A DNA stretch of 64,000 nucleotides from Amycolatopsis dendrobii (lineage in GTDB: Bacteria > Actinomycetota > Actinomycetes > Mycobacteriales > Pseudonocardiaceae), in NCBI RefSeq assembly GCF_014145675.1, contig NZ_JACGZW010000005.1:62001-126000 (forward strand), given 5' to 3'. Positions 33,896 to 42,934 of the stretch are shown piece after piece (positions within the stretch are counted from its first letter, which is position 1; each line of letters opens with the position of its first letter). The translations under genes and the position numbers were made by a program. Under the pieces are notes generated by a model, which worked only from the letters and a program-made list of their open reading frames with translations, made no database searches and was not told the DNA's origin.

Positions 33896-33976
33896 CAACT
33901 CCACTCCGGGTGCCACATTTCCGGAGTACGATCTCGCCGACCGCGACCGGCCTCGCGGAGAGGGGAAGCGGCGGGG

Positions 33977-36235
33977 ATGAGCGACTGGCGGGTGCCCGGG
34001 TTCACGGAGGTCGACGTGCTCGGCGTGGGCGGCTTCGGCCGCGTCGTGCTGGCCAAGCACCAGGAATCCGGCCGGATGGTGGCGATCAAGTACCTGCTCG
34101 CGGAGTACCTCGCCGACCCGGACATCGCGGCCGGGTTCCGCCGCGAGGCATGGCTGCTGTCCGGCGTCCGAAGCCCGCACGTCGTGCAGTTGTTCGACTT
34201 CGTCGAAACGCCGCAGGGCGCCGCGCTGGTGATGGAGGCCGTGCCCGGCGTGTCCCTGCGCGCGCTTCTGGCGGCGGAGAACGTCCTCGCCCCGGAATCC
34301 GCGCTGGCCATTCTGAAGGGCTCGCTCCTCGGTCTCGCCGACGCGCACGCCGCCGGAGTCGTCCATCGCGACTACAAGCCGGGAAACGTGCTGGTGTCGC
34401 GGGAAGGCCAGTCGAAACTGGTCGACTTCGGACTGGCCACTTTGGACGGACGCAACGGACTGACCGCCGGTTCCCCGTCGTACATGGCGCCCGAGCAGTG
34501 GGCTGGGCAACCGGGCCGGCCCGCCACCGATGTGTACGCCGCCACCTGCGTGTTCTACCAATGCATCACCGGGCACCAGCCGTTCGAGGCGACCACCACC
34601 GACGAACTGCGCTCGCTGCACCAGATGGCGCCCGTGCCGCTGGACGCGGTGCCCGAGAAACTCCGTCCGCTGATCGCGCGCGGGATGGCCAAAGACCCGG
34701 CGTGGCGACCGTCCACAGCGGACGCCTTCGTGTCCGAGTTGGAAACCGTCGCCCGCAAGGCCTACGGAAAGGACTGGGAGAAACGCGGCTGGAAGCGCCT
34801 GGCCGCCGCGTCCGCGGCGCTGACCGCGCTCACCCCGCTGGCGCTGCTGGCCTCCGCCGGAACCGCCGCCGCGCCGATCGGCGCGGGCGCCGGCGCCGTC
34901 GCGGCCGGGGCTCCTGTTGCCACGGGCACCGGGGCCGGGGCGACCGCGGTGATCGTCGGCAAGGTCGTCGCGGTGCTGGTGGTCGTCGGCGCGCTCGTCA
35001 CCGGCGGGATCCTGGTCTTCAACCGCCAGGACGATCCGCCCGCGCCCGCGGCGCTCACGGTGGCGATCCAAACCGATTTCGGACGCGACCAAGCCCTCCC
35101 GATCACCTACGACCTCCAGTACCCGCAAGTGTCCGGCGGACCGGACGCCGCGGTGCGGAAACGCATCAACGACGCTTTGCGCGCCCCGATCGACAAGCGG
35201 CTGAAGGCCATCCGCGACGCACGCGCCAATCCGGACTGGCGGCAGCAGTTCACCGACACCGGGGACACGCCCGCGGCGCACACGACCGCGCAGATCTTGC
35301 TGCAGACGCCGAGCCTGCTTTCCGTTCGCTACGACCACGGTCTCGACTCGCAGGTGCTGGGGCACACGACCTGGCGTTTCCCGGAAACCGTGAACGTCGA
35401 CCTCGCCACCGGGAACCCGCTCGGCCCCCAGGACATGTTCCGGCCCGAAGCGCTGACCGCGGCCGGGATGAAAACGCTGACCGACCGCATCGACCCGCAC
35501 ACCCAGGCCGGTTTTTGCCGGGAGCCGACCGTCGGCTACGACACCGGCCGGAAAACCACCGTCGACGCGGCGGACCGGGTGCCCAGCCGCGGGCACGTGC
35601 CCGCGCCGCCGATCGGATTCACCAAGACCGGGGTCCAGTTCGAAATGGTGTGGTACGAACTGGGATGCATCATGGCGGCCGGAAAAGAAACGGTCGTCCT
35701 CCCCTATTCCGAGATCAGCGACCTGCTGCAACCGAAATTCCTGACAATGCTGGGCGTCGGAGCGGCTTCCCCGGCGCCCTCGACGCCGTCTTCGTCTGCT
35801 CCGGCGGCCAGCACCACCTACACCAACCCCCGGTTCGGCTTCACCACACGCGTTCCCCGGGGATATACCGCGGCACCGTACAGCCCGGAAAACGGCGACG
35901 GAATGACGTTCGCCAACAAGCCACTCCACGCGACCATGACCGTCTGGGGCACCAACTCAGGCGGCCGCACTGTCGCCGCCGCACTGGCCGACGCGGCCGC
36001 CGAGACGGAAGCACAGTCCGGCCGGGTGACCTACCGCAAGGACGAAGGCGACCACTATTCGATTTCCGGCTATCAAAGCGACGGAATGATCTTCTACGAG
36101 ATAGGTTTCTCCGGCCCCGGGTCGACGGCGACACTGCGCTGGGTCTATCCGCGCGAGCACAAAGCCGAACTCGACGCGCCGGTGAGCACTACCGCGGAGG
36201 CCTTCCGTCCGGGAGACCTCTCCCAGCCGCACTGA
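33977..36235 (+). CDS. Membrane serine/threonine protein kinase with extracellular sensor region
   Basis: This 752-residue Hanks-type kinase has a Gly loop GVGGFG (16-21), Lys38, catalytic HRDYKPGN (130-137) and DFG (150-152), with a GSPSYMAPEQ substrate loop. An Ala/Gly-rich stretch (275-320) leads into a transmembrane helix near 323-348. The extracellular part has a region resembling RsiV/DUF3298-like proteins (about 360-600) and a second domain (about 640-740) after a Ser/Pro linker (ASPAPSTPSSSAPAAS). There are no PASTA repeats. Start ATG 33977 is preceded by GGGG-rich sequence. It probably phosphorylates cytoplasmic regulators in response to a cell-surface signal; the targets are unknown. 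Confidence 0.88.
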   Translation: MSDWRVPGFTEVDVLGVGGFGRVVLAKHQESGRMVAIKYLLAEYLADPDIAAGFRREAWLLSGVRSPHVVQLFDFVETPQGAALVMEAVPGVSLRALLAAENVLAPESALAILKGSLLGLADAHAAGVVHRDYKPGNVLVSREGQSKLVDFGLATLDGRNGLTAGSPSYMAPEQWAGQPGRPATDVYAATCVFYQCITGHQPFEATTTDELRSLHQMAPVPLDAVPEKLRPLIARGMAKDPAWRPSTADAFVSELETVARKAYGKDWEKRGWKRLAAASAALTALTPLALLASAGTAAAPIGAGAGAVAAGAPVATGTGAGATAVIVGKVVAVLVVVGALVTGGILVFNRQDDPPAPAALTVAIQTDFGRDQALPITYDLQYPQVSGGPDAAVRKRINDALRAPIDKRLKAIRDARANPDWRQQFTDTGDTPAAHTTAQILLQTPSLLSVRYDHGLDSQVLGHTTWRFPETVNVDLATGNPLGPQDMFRPEALTAAGMKTLTDRIDPHTQAGFCREPTVGYDTGRKTTVDAADRVPSRGHVPAPPIGFTKTGVQFEMVWYELGCIMAAGKETVVLPYSEISDLLQPKFLTMLGVGAASPAPSTPSSSAPAASTTYTNPRFGFTTRVPRGYTAAPYSPENGDGMTFANKPLHATMTVWGTNSGGRTVAAALADAAAETEAQSGRVTYRKDEGDHYSISGYQSDGMIFYEIGFSGPGSTATLRWVYPREHKAELDAPVSTTAEAFRPGDLSQPH

Positions 36236-36236
36236 C

Positions 36237-36264
36237 CCTCGGCCGCGAAACGAATCAGCCGAGG
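36237..36264. terminator. Hairpin between two convergent genes
   Basis: CCTCGGC and GCCGAGG form perfect 7-bp arms around 14 nt, between the kinase stop (36235) and the end of the convergent amidohydrolase gene. It could serve both strands. Confidence 0.45.
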
Positions 36265-37250
36265 CCGAGCAGCGCGTCGGCATTTCCGTGGGCGATTTTT
36301 TCCTGATCCTCGCGGGAAAGATGCGAATCGGTCAGGAAGGACACCGCTCCCTCGTTGCCGAGCATCGGGAAATCGACGGAGTGAAGGATCCGGTCGACGC
36401 CGACCGTGTCCGCGCAGTACCGGAGCTGGGCCTGGCTGAACATGCCGCTCGGGGTGATGAACACGTTGTCCCGGAAGTACTCGCGGAAAGTCCGGTCGAG
36501 CTTCGTCATCCGCCGCGGCATGGTCTCGTCCAGCCGGTCGAGGTAGAACGGGACGAATTCGCCCCAGTGGCCGAGGATGAACCGCAGGCCCGGATAGCGG
36601 TCGAGGACCCCGGCGAGCACCAGGTGCAGGAAGTGCACGGCGGTTTCCTGATGCCATCCCCACGCGGGCAGCCGGAACGCCGCCGACACCGCCGGCGAGA
36701 GCCCGCCCGCATAGCTGGCCTCGCTGACCGCCGCCGGCGGCGGGGCCGGGTGCAGGTAGATGGGCACGGACAGGTCGCTGGCGGCGCGCAGAATGGGGTC
36801 GAAGCGCGGCTGGTCCAGGAATTCGTCGTCGGTGCGCCCCATGATCATCGTGCCGACGAAGCCCAGTTCGCCGACGCACCGGCGCAATTCGTCCGCCGCG
36901 GCGGCGGGGACGGCCGTCGGCAGGGCGGCGAACGCGGCGAACCGGCCGGGGAACGCCGCGACCGCCTCGGCCATGGTGTCGTTGGCCGCGGCGGTCAGTT
37001 CCGGTGCGACCTCCGCCGGAAGGAAAGTGTTGACCAGCGAGAGAACCTGCGTGGTGATGCCGTGCCGGTCCATGTCGGCGATCCGGGCGGCGCCCAGGTC
37101 CTCCAGGAGATCGGGACGGCGCGGGTACGGCATCCCGGTGTCCGGGTCGAACGCCGCGGCGTACCCGGGCACGTGTTTCAGCAGGTTCGGCATGCCGGCG
37201 GCGGTCACCGCCGGGTCGGTCCAGTGTTCTTCGAGCGTGACAATCCGCAT
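36255..37250 (-). CDS. Amidohydrolase-2 family protein (decarboxylase/hydrolase type)
   Basis: The 331-residue metal-dependent hydrolase is of the ACMSD / gamma-resorcylate decarboxylase group. Visible signatures are the N-terminal strand IVTLEEHW, IYLHPAPPP in mid-sequence, the metal-site strand LRFILGHWGEFVPF, and the late Asp in LHSVDFPMLGNEG. The usual HxH near the N-terminus is replaced by EEHW, as in the resorcylate decarboxylase branch. Such enzymes act on aromatic acids or lactones. ATG 37250 is used, with AGGGG upstream; the frame extends to 37310 without support. It is divergent from the LysR gene, which probably controls it. Confidence 0.82.
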   Translation of the reverse strand: MRIVTLEEHWTDPAVTAAGMPNLLKHVPGYAAAFDPDTGMPYPRRPDLLEDLGAARIADMDRHGITTQVLSLVNTFLPAEVAPELTAAANDTMAEAVAAFPGRFAAFAALPTAVPAAAADELRRCVGELGFVGTMIMGRTDDEFLDQPRFDPILRAASDLSVPIYLHPAPPPAAVSEASYAGGLSPAVSAAFRLPAWGWHQETAVHFLHLVLAGVLDRYPGLRFILGHWGEFVPFYLDRLDETMPRRMTKLDRTFREYFRDNVFITPSGMFSQAQLRYCADTVGVDRILHSVDFPMLGNEGAVSFLTDSHLSREDQEKIAHGNADALLGLG

Positions 37251-37327
37251 CGCTGCCCCTGTTCGTCGGTCTGTCTCTCCACGATGGCCCCAGGCAAGCG
37301 ATAAGCTCAAACACTTGTTTCTGATTC

Positions 37328-37337
37328 ACTGATCAGT
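37328..37337. promoter_or_regulatory. Palindrome ACTGATCAGT in the divergent LysR promoter
   Basis: A perfect 10-bp palindrome lies in the 106-bp gap between the amidohydrolase and LysR genes, 19 bp before the LysR start. LysR proteins commonly bind dyads in such gaps, so this is a candidate operator. Confidence 0.4.
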
Positions 37338-37356
37338 TCTGCTGATAGGAGACGGG

Positions 37357-38298
37357 ATGGAGCTGCGGCACCTGCGCTACTTCGTCGCGGTGGCCGAGGA
37401 GGGCGGGTTCAGCGCGGCGGCGCGCACGCTGCACGTCGTCCAGCCCACGTTGAGCATGCAGATCCGGGACCTGGAGCACGAACTCGGCGGGCCGTTGTTC
37501 GACCGCGCCGGACGGCGGCCCCGGCTCACCCCGGCAGGCCAGGCGTTCCTGATCGAAGCGCGGCAAGTGCTCGCCCAGGCCGAACGCGCACAGGACGCGG
37601 CGCGGTCCGCCTTGCGCGGGGAGACCGGGAGCGTCCGGATCGGCGTGGCGGGCGCCGTGGTGTTCGGCGGCCTCCTGGCCGGTCTGATCCGCGATTTCCA
37701 CGAGGCGCGTCCGCTGGTCCGGATCGAGTTGCGGGAGGCGGGGCCGCAGGTTCAGCGCACCGCGATCCTCGCCGGCGAACTGGACGTCGGGTTCAGCGCG
37801 CTCCCGGCTCCGCCCGGCGAACCCCGCCTGGCCTCGGCTCCGGCCAGCTCGGTGTCGTTTCTGGTCGCATTGCCCGCCGGGCACCGCCTCGGCCGGCACC
37901 GGACGCTGACCGTCGAGCAGCTCGCCGGGGAGGAACACATCGAGTACATCACCGGCGACGGCGACCTCACTCCGCCGTGGCCGCACCGGCGCGAGGCGGA
38001 CCCGCCGTCCCGTTTTCGCGCCGACAGCACGCTGAGCGTGCTGGCGCTGATCGCCGCGAAGGTGGGCATCGCGGTGGTCCCGGCGGGCGTGGAACGGGCC
38101 GCGGTCCCGGAAGTCGTGTACCGGCCGCTGGCCGAACCCGGCCGTGCGACCGACTTCCACTTGCTGCACCGCAGCACCGAACCGGTGCCGGCAGTGGCCG
38201 CTTTCGTCCGCGCCTGCCGGCAACCGTCGGCGCTTCGGCCGGAAACCGCATCGCGTGCGCCGGGTGGTTCACCACGCTCGCCCGGGGGAAGCTCCTGA
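37357..38298 (+). CDS. LysR-family transcriptional regulator
   Basis: The protein has 313 residues with the standard architecture. The N-terminal helix-turn-helix (MELRHLRYFVAVAEEGGFSA, then LHVVQPTLSMQIRDLEHELG) occupies 1-60, and a periplasmic-binding-like effector domain occupies about 90-290. The Pro/Ser-rich tail (PGGSPRSPGGSS) is likely disordered. GATAGGAG provides a good ribosome site. It is transcribed divergently from the amidohydrolase gene with a shared promoter region, so it is expected to sense the substrate of that enzyme. Confidence 0.93.
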   Translation: MELRHLRYFVAVAEEGGFSAAARTLHVVQPTLSMQIRDLEHELGGPLFDRAGRRPRLTPAGQAFLIEARQVLAQAERAQDAARSALRGETGSVRIGVAGAVVFGGLLAGLIRDFHEARPLVRIELREAGPQVQRTAILAGELDVGFSALPAPPGEPRLASAPASSVSFLVALPAGHRLGRHRTLTVEQLAGEEHIEYITGDGDLTPPWPHRREADPPSRFRADSTLSVLALIAAKVGIAVVPAGVERAAVPEVVYRPLAEPGRATDFHLLHRSTEPVPAVAAFVRACRQPSALRPETASRAPGGSPRSPGGSS

Positions 38299-38389
38299 GG
38301 ACAGTGAGCGAAATCCGTTAGACGGGCGCCGGACGGCGTGGTCTGATCGAGGCGAGCGTCCTGGTCCGCGGGGCGCCTGACCGAGAAAC

Positions 38390-39289
38390 TTGCCTTTGCC
38401 CGCAACGCACTTCGCCGACGAAGCCGTGGTCAGGCGCCTCCTGGCCGCTCAGCTGCCCGAACTGGCCGCCCTCCCGCTCTCGCGGCTCGACCCGGCCGGT
38501 TCGGACAACGTCATCTACCGGCTCGGGGACGAACTGTCGGTGCGCCTGCCGCGCGGCGAATGGGCGGCGGGGCAGCCGGAAAAGGAATCCCGGTGGCTCC
38601 CCCGGCTCGCGCCGCATCTGCCGGTGGCGATTCCCGAGCCGGTCGCGCTCGGCTCGCCGGGCGAGGGATATCCGTGGCATTGGTCGGTCTCTCGCTGGCT
38701 GCCGGGCTCGCCCCCGGAAATCGGCGGGCTCGCCTGCCCGGACCGGATCGCGCGCGAACTGGCCCGGTTCGTCGCGGCCCTCCACCGGATCCCAGCCGAC
38801 GCCTCGCTCGCTGCCGGACCGCACAACGGGTTCATCGGCACACCGCTCGCGCGCCGGGACACCGGAACCCGCGTCGCGATCGCCGAGACCGCCGATGTCT
38901 TCGACAGCGCCGCACTGACCGCGGTCTGGGAGGCCGCGCTCGCGGCACCGCCGTGGCCGCATCCGCCGGTGTGGGTGCACGGCGACCTTCATCCGGGCAA
39001 CCTCCTGCTGGCGGACGGACAGATCAGCGCCGTCCTCGACTTCGGCGTGCTCGGCGTCGGCGATCCGGCTTGCGACGCGCTGATCGCGTGGACACTGCTC
39101 CCGCCTTCGGCGCGAGAGGTCTTTCGCGCCGAGTCGGGCCTCGACGAGGACAGCTGGACGCGCGGGCGCGGATACGCGTTGAGCACCGGACTCAACGCGT
39201 ACACCGCTTATGCGGCAACGAATCCGCGGGTGGCCGCGAGCACGGGATACCAGATCAGGGAGACGCTGGCGGACTTCCAGCGCGCCTGA
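38390..39289 (+). CDS. Aminoglycoside phosphotransferase (APH) family kinase
   Basis: The 299-residue protein has the APH fold signatures: Brenner motif VHGDLHPGNLL near residue 200, followed by AVLDFGVLGVGDPACD containing the metal-binding Asp. An N-terminal GSDNVIYRLGDELSVRLPR region supplies the nucleotide Lys/Arg strand. The family includes antibiotic kinases and many small-molecule kinases (homoserine, choline, macrolide). There is no ATG at the front: the best start is TTG 38390, with a second TTG at 38396, and no clear ribosome site. The substrate is unknown and resistance should not be assumed. Confidence 0.82.
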   Translation: MPLPATHFADEAVVRRLLAAQLPELAALPLSRLDPAGSDNVIYRLGDELSVRLPRGEWAAGQPEKESRWLPRLAPHLPVAIPEPVALGSPGEGYPWHWSVSRWLPGSPPEIGGLACPDRIARELARFVAALHRIPADASLAAGPHNGFIGTPLARRDTGTRVAIAETADVFDSAALTAVWEAALAAPPWPHPPVWVHGDLHPGNLLLADGQISAVLDFGVLGVGDPACDALIAWTLLPPSAREVFRAESGLDEDSWTRGRGYALSTGLNAYTAYAATNPRVAASTGYQIRETLADFQRA

Positions 39290-39508
39290 TTCGGCGCCCA
39301 GCTCGCCGATACCCGGCAAATCCGGCGCACACTGCTGCTCCATTCGGATGATCGACAACTTTCTCGCCCGGCATCCGCCCCCTGTCGCACCTAGCCTCGA
39401 CGGACCCGGCGGCCGCAGACTGTCCCGCGTGAGCGAGGCCCGGCTCCACGGCCGGTTCCGACATCGTTGCCTGCCGGGGGCACGGCTGGACGAGAGGAAG
39501 ATCGATCG

Positions 39509-41083
39509 ATGGCTGATCGGATCACCGGGCAGGGCAAGGAAAGCCCGGACACGCCGGGCGAGGCGGCTGCGGGGAAGGCGGCCCCAGCCGAGACAACCGC
39601 ACGCACAGCGACCCCGTCCGGCGCCGCCCCGGGCACGACGGCCTCAGGCGAAGCCACGGCAATCTCAGGCAAGGCCGCCCCAGCCGAGACAGCCGCACCC
39701 AAGGCGAGCGCGGCCAGCGACCCCAAAAAGCTCCGTTCCCGCCACATCACCATGATCGCCCTCGGCGGGATCATCGGGGCCAGTCTCTTCGTCGGCTCCG
39801 GCAACGTCGTCCGCGCGGTCGGGCCCGCGGCCGTCGTCTCCTACCTCATCGGCGGCCTGCTCGTCTTCCTCGCGATGCGGATGCTCGGCGAGATGGCCGC
39901 CGCACGGCCGGCGATCGGGTCGTTCATGGAGTACGCCCGGGCCGGGCTCGGGGAATGGGCGGGATATCTCGTCGGATGGCTGTACTGGTACTACTGGATC
40001 GGCGTGATCGCGTTCGAGGCGGTCGTCGGCGGGTCGGTGCTCGGCGGGTGGTTCCCGGACGTCCCGCAGTGGGTGTTCTCGGTGGTGCTGCTGCTGTTCT
40101 TCACCAGCACGAACCTGGTGTCGGCGCGGTCGTTCGGCGAGGTCGAGTACTGGCTGGCGAGCATCAAGGTCGCCGCGATCATCGTGTTCCTCGCGGTCGG
40201 CGCGCTGTTCGCGTTCGGGCTCTGGCCGAAGGCCAGTTTCTCGATCCCGAACCTCTGGCAGCACGGCGGGTTCGCACCGAACGGCTGGTGGCCGGTGCTC
40301 AGCGGCGTCGCGATCGTGATTTTCTCCTACTTCGGCACCGAGATCGCGGTGATGGCCGCGGCCGAGTCCGAGGATCCGGCGAAGGGCGTGCGGCAGGCCG
40401 TCGTCACGGTGATCTGGCGGATCCTGCTGTTCTTCGTCGGCGGGGTGCTGCTGATCGTCACCATCGTCCCGTGGAACCAGCTGCCGAATCCCAAGCAGGA
40501 GGGGCCGTTCGCGCACGCCTTCACGTTGTTCGGGCTGCCCGGAGCCGGTCTGGTAATGAACGCGGTCGTGCTCACCGCCGCGTGTTCGGTGCTCAACTCC
40601 GGGCTCTACTCCGCCGGGCGGATGTTCTCCGCGCTCGCCGAGAAGCGGCTGGCCCCGCGCGTGGTGGCGAAGAAGAGCAAGTCCGGCGTGCCCGCCGTCG
40701 CGGTGGTGGCTTGCACGATCGGCGGGTACATCGCGGTGTTCGTCAACTTCGTCGCGCCCGACTCCGGCATCTTCGACTTCATCATGAACTCCGCGGGCCT
40801 CGTCGCGCTGTTCGTGTACTCGTTCATCGCGTTCACCCAGATGCGGATGCGGCACAAGATGACGCCGGAGGAACGCGCCGGGCTGAAGCTCAAGATGTGG
40901 CTGCATCCGTGGCTCGGCATCCTGACCGTCCTCGGCGTCGTGGCGATCATCGTGGTCATGCTGCTGACCGACGATTCCGCCCGCACCCAGGTGTGGACCA
41001 GCATCGTGTCGCTGGTGGTGATCGCGGCGTTCTGGCCGCTGGTGCGCAGGCAACTGCGCAAGAGCGCGGCGAAGGAGAGCTGA
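39509..41083 (+). CDS. Amino acid permease (APC superfamily, GabP/AnsP type)
   Basis: The 524-residue transporter has twelve predicted membrane helices from residue 85 on. The first helix carries the family pattern HITMIALGGIIGASLFVGSG. Other marks are EYARAGLGEWAGYLVGWLYWYYWIG and SYFGTEIAVMAAAESEDP in helix 6-7. The first 70 residues form an unusual Ala/Pro/Thr-rich hydrophilic tail with low complexity. ATG 39509 is chosen for its GAGGAAG ribosome site; an earlier in-frame codon at 39467 is less likely. GABA, Asn or another amino acid are plausible substrates. Confidence 0.92.
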   Translation: MADRITGQGKESPDTPGEAAAGKAAPAETTARTATPSGAAPGTTASGEATAISGKAAPAETAAPKASAASDPKKLRSRHITMIALGGIIGASLFVGSGNVVRAVGPAAVVSYLIGGLLVFLAMRMLGEMAAARPAIGSFMEYARAGLGEWAGYLVGWLYWYYWIGVIAFEAVVGGSVLGGWFPDVPQWVFSVVLLLFFTSTNLVSARSFGEVEYWLASIKVAAIIVFLAVGALFAFGLWPKASFSIPNLWQHGGFAPNGWWPVLSGVAIVIFSYFGTEIAVMAAAESEDPAKGVRQAVVTVIWRILLFFVGGVLLIVTIVPWNQLPNPKQEGPFAHAFTLFGLPGAGLVMNAVVLTAACSVLNSGLYSAGRMFSALAEKRLAPRVVAKKSKSGVPAVAVVACTIGGYIAVFVNFVAPDSGIFDFIMNSAGLVALFVYSFIAFTQMRMRHKMTPEERAGLKLKMWLHPWLGILTVLGVVAIIVVMLLTDDSARTQVWTSIVSLVVIAAFWPLVRRQLRKSAAKES

Positions 41084-41155
41084 GGCCCGCTGCCGGGGGT
41101 GCGGGAGCGAAGCGGTCGGCGGGCAGCCCGGGGAAGCGCGCTCTAGGCTGTCGCG

Positions 41156-42934
41156 GTGGCTGCTCCGCAGGTGATCGCCGGGCGTTACCGGCTCGAGGAA
41201 CGCCTCGGAGCCGGCGGGATGGGGGTCGTCTGGCGGGCGAGCGACCTGGAACTTCGCCGGACGGTCGCGCTCAAGCGGTCGCTCGACGGCGACGAACCGC
41301 AGATCCGCCGCGAGGCCCGGCTCGGCGCGGCGCTGCAGCATCCGAACATCGTCGCGGTGTACGACTCCGTTTCCGACGGCGCCGACCGATGGCTCGTCAT
41401 GGAGTACCTCCCGGCGCGCAGTTTGGCCGAGATCGTGCGCACCGACGGTGTCCTGCCTCCGGGACGAGCCGCGGCGATCGGCGCGCAGATCGCGTCCGCG
41501 CTCGCCGCGATGCACGCCCGCGGCATGGTGCACCGCGACCTCACCCCGGGCAACGTCCTGGTCGCCGACGACGGCACCGCCAAACTCGCCGACCTCGGCA
41601 TCTCCCGCGGCCACGAAGTCACGCTCACCGGCAGCGCCCGCGTCGGCGGCACCGCCGGGTACCTCGCGCCGGAAGTCGCGAACGGCGAGGCAGCCACCGC
41701 CGCGTCGGACGTCTTCTCCCTCGGGGCGACGCTGTTCGCGGCTGTCGAGGGCGGTTCTCCTTGGGGCAGCGCGGAAAACGGGCCGTTCGCGCAGCTGCGC
41801 CGGGCCGCGGAAGGGACTCCCGAGCCGCTGCGCAACGCTCGTGGGCTCGCTGTGCGGGCGATGCTCAGCCGTCAGCCGGGGAAACGCCCGACCGCGGCCG
41901 AGGCCGAGGCCCTGCTGCGCGGTGCGCCGGTGCCGCAAGCCGCGAAGAAACCCAAGCGACGCATGGTCATCGGCTCAGTCATCGGCGCGGTTGTCCTTCT
42001 GGCCGCCGGGTTTCTCGTCTTCGCCCGCGACGACGCCCCGCCCGCGAAGGCGACCGCCGCACCGCAGGCACAAGACCTGATCGGCGACCCGCGCACCGCC
42101 GATCCGTGCTCGCTGCTGTCGGTGAATTCCCTGAGCCAGTACGGCAAGGCGTTCCTCGAACCGAACCTCGGCGCCTTCGCGCGGTGCGACCTGAACACGA
42201 CCCTGCCCGACCGCGGCGGAACGGTTGTCACCAGTCTGGAACTGTCCGAACCGGAGCAGTACCCGCAGGTGCCGCCGGTCCGGGGACAGCTCGGCGAGAT
42301 CCGGCGGCCGAATCCCGACGCCGGGAAATGCCGTCGTTCCTTCACGCTGCCGGACCTCTCGGTCGTCACGGTGAGTTCGGTCCGCTCGGACGGCGCGGCC
42401 GCTCCGCAACTGTGCGCGATGGCGGACGCCGTCGTCGGGGACGCCTACGCGCGCGTCGCCCGCGGCCCGGTCGCCCGCCGGGCCCAGCCGTTCCAGCCGG
42501 GTTCGCTGGCGCGCACGGACGCCTGCACGCTGGTCGACGACGCCACGCTCCGCCGGACCGTCGGGCCGGACTATCCGGTCGACCGGCATTTCGCGAACTG
42601 GGCCTGCTCGTGGGGACACGACGCGAAGTCGGTCGACCTCTACTACGACCGCCAGTGGCCGCTGGCCGAGGACCCGCCGGACGGCCAGACGCGCACGACC
42701 GCCGGCGGACGCCTCGCGTACGTCGATCCGCACGAGCGCGAAGGCGACACGTGCGACGTCACCGTCGTCTACCGCACCTATTCGCCAGCACTCCCCTCGC
42801 TCGAAGGCACACCGCAACAACGAGACGAGGTCGTGCTGGTCGAGATCACCGACGAAGCGAACAAAGGCAACCTCGCCGCCGTCTGCGACACAGCGAAATC
42901 CGTCGCCGCGACCGTCGCGGCCCGCCTGCCCTAG
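41156..42934 (+). CDS. Membrane serine/threonine protein kinase with Cys-containing extracellular domain
   Basis: The 592-residue Hanks-type kinase starts at GTG 41156. It has a Gly loop GAGGMG (18-23), Lys40, catalytic HRDLTPGN (126-133), and DLG (146-148) in place of DFG. Thr replaces the usual Lys of HRDLKPxN, which is atypical and may alter activity. A transmembrane helix lies at 270-290. The extracellular part (about 300-592) has paired Cys-containing segments (DPCSLLSV, RCDLN, KCRRSF, QLCAMAD, then DACTLVDD, WACSWG, DTCDV) that look like two DUF3558-type sensor repeats. It overlaps the end of the convergent VanX-type gene by 4 bp. Confidence 0.87.
   Translation: MAAPQVIAGRYRLEERLGAGGMGVVWRASDLELRRTVALKRSLDGDEPQIRREARLGAALQHPNIVAVYDSVSDGADRWLVMEYLPARSLAEIVRTDGVLPPGRAAAIGAQIASALAAMHARGMVHRDLTPGNVLVADDGTAKLADLGISRGHEVTLTGSARVGGTAGYLAPEVANGEAATAASDVFSLGATLFAAVEGGSPWGSAENGPFAQLRRAAEGTPEPLRNARGLAVRAMLSRQPGKRPTAAEAEALLRGAPVPQAAKKPKRRMVIGSVIGAVVLLAAGFLVFARDDAPPAKATAAPQAQDLIGDPRTADPCSLLSVNSLSQYGKAFLEPNLGAFARCDLNTTLPDRGGTVVTSLELSEPEQYPQVPPVRGQLGEIRRPNPDAGKCRRSFTLPDLSVVTVSSVRSDGAAAPQLCAMADAVVGDAYARVARGPVARRAQPFQPGSLARTDACTLVDDATLRRTVGPDYPVDRHFANWACSWGHDAKSVDLYYDRQWPLAEDPPDGQTRTTAGGRLAYVDPHEREGDTCDVTVVYRTYSPALPSLEGTPQQRDEVVLVEITDEANKGNLAAVCDTAKSVAATVAARLP

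Noticed and set aside
33892..36306. 804-codon + strand frame overlapping the kinase at 33977
   Set aside because: The other frame carries all kinase motifs; this one is Arg-rich and featureless.
38390..39289. Aminoglycoside resistance gene
   Set aside because: APH-fold kinases have many substrates; the sequence only supports the family.
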